This document shows positions 63,201 through 64,000 of a DNA stretch of 64,000 nt, one piece after another; position 1 is the first letter of the stretch, and the number at the start of each line of letters is the position of its first letter. The notes under the pieces were generated by a model, which ran no database searches, was not told the origin of the DNA, and saw only the letters and a list, made by a program, of their open reading frames with translations. A program made the position numbers and the translations under genes. Source of the DNA: Strix aluco (Eukaryota; Chordata; Aves; Strigiformes; Strigidae); the NCBI RefSeq assembly GCF_031877795.1, contig NC_133958.1:6014001-6078000 (forward strand). Reading direction: 5' to 3'.

Positions 63201-63905
63201 TGGAAAAAACCTGCCAAAGAGTGAACATCGCAGGGATGTGCTGACCCCGCAGCTCCTGGTTGGTAGATGTGGACATGAGTGCGGTGGCTCTGACAGGCCT
63301 GGGTGGTGGCCTGGGCCATCCAGCCTGCCAGCCCCGAGGCACCACGTGAAGCAATACCCACTCCCCAGTATATTTTCCCAGAATAAATAGCTCGTCTGAG
63401 AAATATGAACAATTAGCCAGGAAAAAAAGCACCAGGCCAAAGTTGTATTGTTGCCTTGTTCTGCATTTTTGATGTTCTGTGCCAACATACAGGAATTTTT
63501 CACTGCTGTAGGATACACTTGGAATCCAAATACTTAAGGGGAGATACTTCTTTTTATATATAGTCTCATTCTAACCATAGGTGTTACACAGCTAAGAAAT
63601 GGTTTAAGTCTTTCTGACTGAAGAGAAAAATCTAAAATAAACCTAGTAGCTGGTTTAGCACAATTCTGTTTTAAATTTAGAGTTGCAAGGACCAAGCAGC
63701 GCTGAACCTGCAGGATCACATTTTGGTCTGTGTCTTTGGCGATGCAAGCTCACCACTGATTGGGCTGCAGGACTTTGTGATGCCCTTAAGAGCTAGCAAC
63801 TTCATTTACCATGAGTTGAAAGACATTGTTTTTCTTGGGTCTTTGGAATATCTGCAAAGAGAATGGAAATTTATTCAGAACTTCCCAAAGCTGTGGTTAT
63901 TCTCA
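27048..63905 (+). CDS. KCNU1: KCNU1 (Slo3 / KCa5.1) K+ channel alpha subunit, 21 exons, 3'-partial
   Basis: Pore-forming subunit of the Slo family, acting as a plasma-membrane tetramer. In mammals it is the alkalinisation- and voltage-gated K+ channel of sperm, partnered by LRRC52; its role in birds is not shown here. Twenty-one exons join to 2274 nt (758 codons) with no stop and consistent phases. Order: S0 (about 14-40), S1 (about 88-108), S2 (about 121-142), S3 (157-174), S4 (180-200), S5 (209-230), filter TVGYG 262-266, S6 (278-301), RCK1 from about 318, CKACH 589-593, RCK2 from about 695. Slo3 rather than Slo1 is indicated by stretches such as [40 protein letters not shown] and [18 protein letters not shown], matching mammalian KCNU1 better than KCNMA1 from memory. 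It lacks the long low-complexity N-terminus of KCNMA1. The end of RCK2 lies beyond the window. The alignment was made by eye. Confidence 0.95.
28334..28350 (+). repeat. Poly-T run in intron 1
   Basis: A 17-base T run followed by ctggtaggtg in KCNU1 intron 1. Confidence 0.85.
28992..29105 (+). CDS. KCNU1: KCNU1 exon 2: S0-S1 intracellular loop and start of S1
   Basis: Residues 54-91, phase 0 at both ends, acceptor tctgtcag, donor gtaagt. It encodes a basic loop and then [15 protein letters not shown], the counterpart of the IEMLLSAQTFVGQVL stretch of mammalian Slo3. Two other AG acceptors in the same phase (exon starts 28905 and 29061) are possible. I chose 28992 because it gives an S0-S1 loop close in length to the human one (about 39 against 43 residues from the shared FRL). 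Confidence 0.8.
29978..30039 (+). CDS. KCNU1: KCNU1 exon 3: S1
   Basis: Residues 92-111 plus two bases of codon 112. Acceptor ctttcag, donor gtaagt. It encodes [20 protein letters not shown], the hydrophobic core of S1, matching [24 protein letters not shown] sequence in mammalian Slo3. The interrupted Glu codon is completed by the first base of exon 4. Confidence 0.92.
31936..32026 (+). CDS. KCNU1: KCNU1 exon 4: S1-S2 loop and S2
   Basis: Residues 112 (split) to 142. Acceptor cccaattag, donor gtaagg, ending in phase 0. It encodes a short acidic extracellular loop and S2 ([15 protein letters not shown]), the counterpart of the DMAFNVFFLLYFGLR stretch of Slo1. Confidence 0.93.
32794..32905 (+). 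CDS. KCNU1: KCNU1 exon 5: S2-S3 loop, S3 and S4 start
   Basis: Residues 143-179 plus one base of codon 180. Acceptor catctttag, donor gtaagt. It begins [20 protein letters not shown] and continues through [11 protein letters not shown], that is the intracellular S2-S3 loop and the S3 helix with Asp161, followed by KRNWL leading into S4. Confidence 0.95.
33552..33627 (+). CDS. KCNU1: KCNU1 exon 6: S4 voltage sensor
   Basis: Residues 180 (split) to 205 (split). Acceptor ttcctgcag, donor gtaagt. [20 protein letters not shown] carries Arg182, Arg185 and Arg188, which align with BK Arg207, Arg210 and Arg213. Arg194 and Arg200 add further positive charge on the C-terminal side of S4. The LELP stretch is Slo3-like; Slo1 has LIQFSEI here. 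Confidence 0.95.
34087..34162 (+). CDS. KCNU1: KCNU1 exon 7: S4-S5 linker and S5
   Basis: Residues 205 (split) to 230. Acceptor tatctccag, donor gtatgt, ending in phase 0. It encodes [20 protein letters not shown] followed by GFIHL, the S5 helix, nearly identical to Slo-family S5 including the conserved [12 protein letters not shown] signature. Confidence 0.95.
34490..34660 (+). CDS. KCNU1: KCNU1 exon 8: turret, pore helix, selectivity filter, start of S6
   Basis: Residues 231-287, phase 0 at both ends. Acceptor cccgggcag, donor gtaaga. It encodes the short turret (VENNGDPW), the pore helix (YLVMMTMS), the filter TVGYGDV (262-268) and the N-terminal part of S6 ([10 protein letters not shown]). 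The filter is the canonical GYG, not the GFG typical of mammalian Slo3. Confidence 0.97.
35090..35181 (+). CDS. KCNU1: KCNU1 exon 9: S6 end and S6-RCK1 linker
   Basis: Residues 288-317 plus two bases of codon 318. Acceptor gtcttag, donor gtaagt. It encodes the C-terminal half of S6 ([14 protein letters not shown]). The two glutamates 296 and 299 occupy the inner-mouth positions that form a charged ring in BK. A lysine-rich linker into RCK1 follows. Confidence 0.95.
35447..35575 (+). repeat. (GGT)n microsatellite followed by G/T-rich low-complexity tract
   Basis: About eight GGT units (35447-35470) run into a G/T-only stretch with runs GGG, GGGGGG, GGG and GGGG between 35503 and 35534 and then T-runs. 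It occupies a large part of the 688-base intron 9 of KCNU1, on the sense strand. Confidence 0.9.
35870..35980 (+). CDS. KCNU1: KCNU1 exon 10: RCK1 beta-A to beta-B
   Basis: Residues 318 (split) to 355 (split). Acceptor ttcctgtag, donor gtgagt. [20 protein letters not shown] is the first Rossmann strand and helix of RCK1. Asp337 and Asp342 align with BK Asp362 and Asp367, residues linked to RCK1 Ca2+ sensing. The KGSV that follows lacks the acidic pair of BK. Confidence 0.95.
36850..37010 (+). mobile_element. CR1/L3-type LINE 3'-end remnant
   Basis: The order of phrases (gaaacaaactgcccagagga, then ggtggattttccaactcc, then caagactggataccttccta, then a short tail) matches the 3' untranslated end of amniote CR1/L3 LINEs, which read roughly 'aggtggtggattcccc...caagactggatg'. 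It lies in KCNU1 intron 10 and is old and eroded. It carries no coding sequence. Confidence 0.55.
37483..37588 (+). CDS. KCNU1: KCNU1 exon 11: RCK1
   Basis: Residues 355 (split) to 390. Acceptor attgaatag, donor gtaaga, ending in phase 0. It encodes [20 protein letters not shown] and [14 protein letters not shown]. The FKCY-AYTTF signature is particular to Slo3; Slo1 has FKRHFTQVEF. Confidence 0.95.
38075..38105 (+). repeat. (AAAAC)n simple repeat
   Basis: Tandem AAAAC units that decay into an A/C-rich stretch to about 38140. It lies in KCNU1 intron 11. Confidence 0.9.
38675..38757 (+). CDS. KCNU1: KCNU1 exon 12: RCK1
   Basis: Residues 391-417 plus two bases of codon 418. Acceptor gggatgcag, donor gtaggg. 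It encodes [20 protein letters not shown] then TSNIMR, equivalent to the [25 protein letters not shown] region of Slo1. Confidence 0.93.
39591..39660 (+). CDS. KCNU1: KCNU1 exon 13: RCK1
   Basis: Residues 418 (split) to 441. Acceptor tttattacag, donor gtatca (a weak match to consensus). It encodes [20 protein letters not shown] then HNK, very close to mammalian Slo3 (RIIIQILQSHNK). Confidence 0.94.
40077..40232 (+). CDS. KCNU1: KCNU1 exon 14: RCK1 core
   Basis: Residues 442-493, phase 0 at both ends. Acceptor ctgaaacag, donor gtacat (weak). It encodes [20 protein letters not shown], then [20 protein letters not shown] and [12 protein letters not shown]. The [10 protein letters not shown] block is invariant in Slo channels, and [12 protein letters not shown] is Slo3-like. 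Confidence 0.96.
42147..42259 (+). CDS. KCNU1: KCNU1 exon 15: RCK1 C-terminal lobe
   Basis: Residues 494-530 plus two bases of codon 531. Acceptor ttcttttag, donor gtatgt. It encodes a highly charged Lys/Asp-rich helix and then [20 protein letters not shown] is shared with mammalian Slo3 (DFAGMSFPEV). The lysine-rich first half is poorly conserved and a few residues longer than in Slo1. Confidence 0.92.
42364..42432 (+). CDS. KCNU1: KCNU1 exon 16: RCK1
   Basis: Residues 531 (split) to 554 (split). Acceptor tttccccag, donor gtaact. It encodes [20 protein letters not shown] then GE. The split codon at 531 is Arg, at the position of BK Glu535. The intron before it is only 104 bases. Confidence 0.93.
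44017..44030 (+). repeat. Poly-A run in intron 16
   Basis: Fourteen consecutive A's in KCNU1 intron 16. Confidence 0.8.
44351..44440 (+). CDS. KCNU1: KCNU1 exon 17: end of RCK1
   Basis: Residues 554 (split) to 584 (split). Acceptor tcaatacag, donor gtaaga. It encodes [20 protein letters not shown] then IARSLAEVK, the counterpart of [22 protein letters not shown] in Slo1 and of the NTLGFFIAETPKDV segment in mammalian Slo3. Confidence 0.95.
44567..44667 (+). CDS. KCNU1: KCNU1 exon 18: CXXCH linker segment
   Basis: Residues 584 (split) to 617 plus one base of codon 618. Acceptor gttttctag, donor gtaatt. It encodes [20 protein letters not shown] then [18 protein letters not shown] (589-593) is the CXXCH motif linked in BK to heme binding, and CQC matches the following conserved cysteine pair. 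After CKSR the sequence diverges from known Slo channels. Confidence 0.9.
44668..48100 (+). other. KCNU1: KCNU1 intron 18
   Basis: A 3433-base intron ahead of the linker exon. It holds the frame-breaking candidate cassette exon at 46088-46215 and a short poly-T run near 46505-46520. No other feature is recognised. Confidence 0.7.
46088..46215 (+). other. KCNU1: Candidate cassette (possible poison) exon in intron 18
   Basis: It is bounded by a good acceptor (ggtttcccctag) and a strong donor (gtaagg). After exon 18 it would continue in frame for 42 codons ([20 protein letters not shown], continuing to LIQRE). It ends in phase 0 while exon 19 needs one preceding base, so inclusion would run exon 19 into a TAG after six codons. 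It is therefore left out of the main CDS. It may be a regulatory exon or a chance pairing of splice sites. I recognise no homology. Confidence 0.3.
48101..48197 (+). CDS. KCNU1: KCNU1 exon 19: divergent RCK1-RCK2 linker exon
   Basis: Residues 618 (split) to 650 (split). Acceptor tttgtttcag, donor gtaaga. Exon 18 ends with one base of a codon and exon 20 needs two bases in front, and this is the only good exon seen in between that satisfies both. Only one of its three frames is open. It encodes [20 protein letters not shown] then [11 protein letters not shown], a polar, low-conservation linker that I cannot align to mammalian Slo3. The call rests on splice signals and phase, not on homology. 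Confidence 0.72.
49693..49712 (+). repeat. (TTTA)n simple repeat
   Basis: About four TTTA units in KCNU1 intron 19. Confidence 0.8.
50035..50180 (+). repeat. Possible ancient SINE/LINE remnant (amniote-wide type)
   Basis: The order 'ggcagtttctgccttaaaga gctctcggtctcaatag ... agacagagagtgggaaggcaa ... gtgaagtgaggtatc' resembles the old amniote repeat that reads 'cctgccccaaagagcttacaatctaaatagacaagacagac...agaagtgaagtgac'. It is degraded and lies in KCNU1 intron 19. Confidence 0.35.
61150..61249 (+). CDS. KCNU1: KCNU1 exon 20: linker end and DSTGMFHWC motif
   Basis: Residues 650 (split) to 683. Acceptor ctgttttag, donor gtaggt, ending in phase 0. An acidic Glu-rich stretch precedes [11 protein letters not shown] (664-674), a motif conserved across Slo channels immediately before RCK2 ([10 protein letters not shown] in Slo1, LDSSGMFHWC in human Slo3). 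It sits after a 13 kb intron. Confidence 0.95.
61250..63680 (+). other. KCNU1: KCNU1 intron 20
   Basis: A 2431-base GT-AG intron. It contains the MIR-like remnant near its start and an AT-rich, homeodomain-site-like block at about 62990-63165. No other feature is seen. Confidence 0.75.
61420..61575 (+). repeat. Possible MIR/CORE-SINE-like remnant
   Basis: The segment contains gagacagaccctgccctggg and further on cttgaccaaggtcacatag, which resembles the conserved core of amniote MIR-type SINEs (gacttgcccaaggtcacacag). It lies in KCNU1 intron 20, just after exon 20. Confidence 0.4.
63681..63905 (+). CDS. KCNU1: KCNU1 exon 21: start of RCK2
   Basis: Residues 684-758, phase 0 at both ends. Acceptor aaatttag, donor gtaagt. 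It encodes [20 protein letters not shown] then [20 protein letters not shown] and [20 protein letters not shown]. This is the first half of RCK2. [11 protein letters not shown] matches human Slo3 (IGSLDYLQREW). The next exon, expected to begin with the ILPG region or its equivalent, is outside the window. Confidence 0.96.
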
Positions 63906-64000
63906 GTAAGTTTTTTTTTGCATATTCTCTTTCCCTCTTCCTTCCTTTCTCTAGCTCTCATGCACATTTCTAAATACATTTTAAAACTTCTTGATGATAG

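Noticed and set aside
27048..63905. Assignment to KCNMA1 (BK, Slo1)
   Set aside because: The [31 protein letters not shown] and [11 protein letters not shown] stretches and the Arg at the Glu535 position are Slo3-like. The long low-complexity BK N-terminus is absent, and sequence identity is far below the near-invariance of vertebrate BK.
1..64000. Bacterial operons, CRISPR arrays, phage or plasmid genes, tRNA or rRNA genes
   Set aside because: None is seen. The exon-intron structure and repeats are those of vertebrate nuclear DNA.

Overview
The window is vertebrate nuclear DNA, most likely from a bird. Coding sequence is broken into short exons with GT-AG introns. There are no bacterial-style operons. 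Interspersed repeats include an endogenous-retrovirus LTR of a type abundant in bird genomes and a CR1/L3-type LINE tail. The species cannot be fixed from the sequence alone.

One gene dominates: a plus-strand orthologue of KCNU1 (Slo3, KCa5.1), the voltage- and pH-gated K+ channel of the Slo family. I traced 21 consecutive coding exons between 27048 and 63905. They join into one uninterrupted reading frame of 758 codons, and every junction phase agrees. The exons give the extracellular N-terminus and S0 (exon 1), S1 (exons 2-3), S2 (4), S3 (5), S4 (5-6), S5 (7), the pore helix and selectivity filter (8), S6 (8-9), RCK1 (9-17), the CXXCH linker (18-20) and the first part of RCK2 (20-21). The gene runs off the right edge after exon 21, so the rest of RCK2 and the C-terminus are missing.

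Layout: 1-27047 is 5' flanking DNA in which I recognise no gene. It holds a probable solo LTR (21709-22106), small simple repeats and a few AT-rich segments that could be conserved non-coding elements. From 27048 to 44667, 18 exons are packed into 17.6 kb. From 44668 to 61149 only exon 19 appears, followed by a 13 kb intron. Exons 20 and 21 close the window.

The points most worth a second look are: a GYG selectivity filter where mammalian Slo3 has GFG; an RCK1 site in which both acidic residues of the BK high-affinity site are kept but a third ligand position is Arg; extra S4-region arginines; a retained CKACH heme-type motif; a lineage-divergent linker exon; and a well-formed but frame-breaking candidate cassette exon at 46088-46215.
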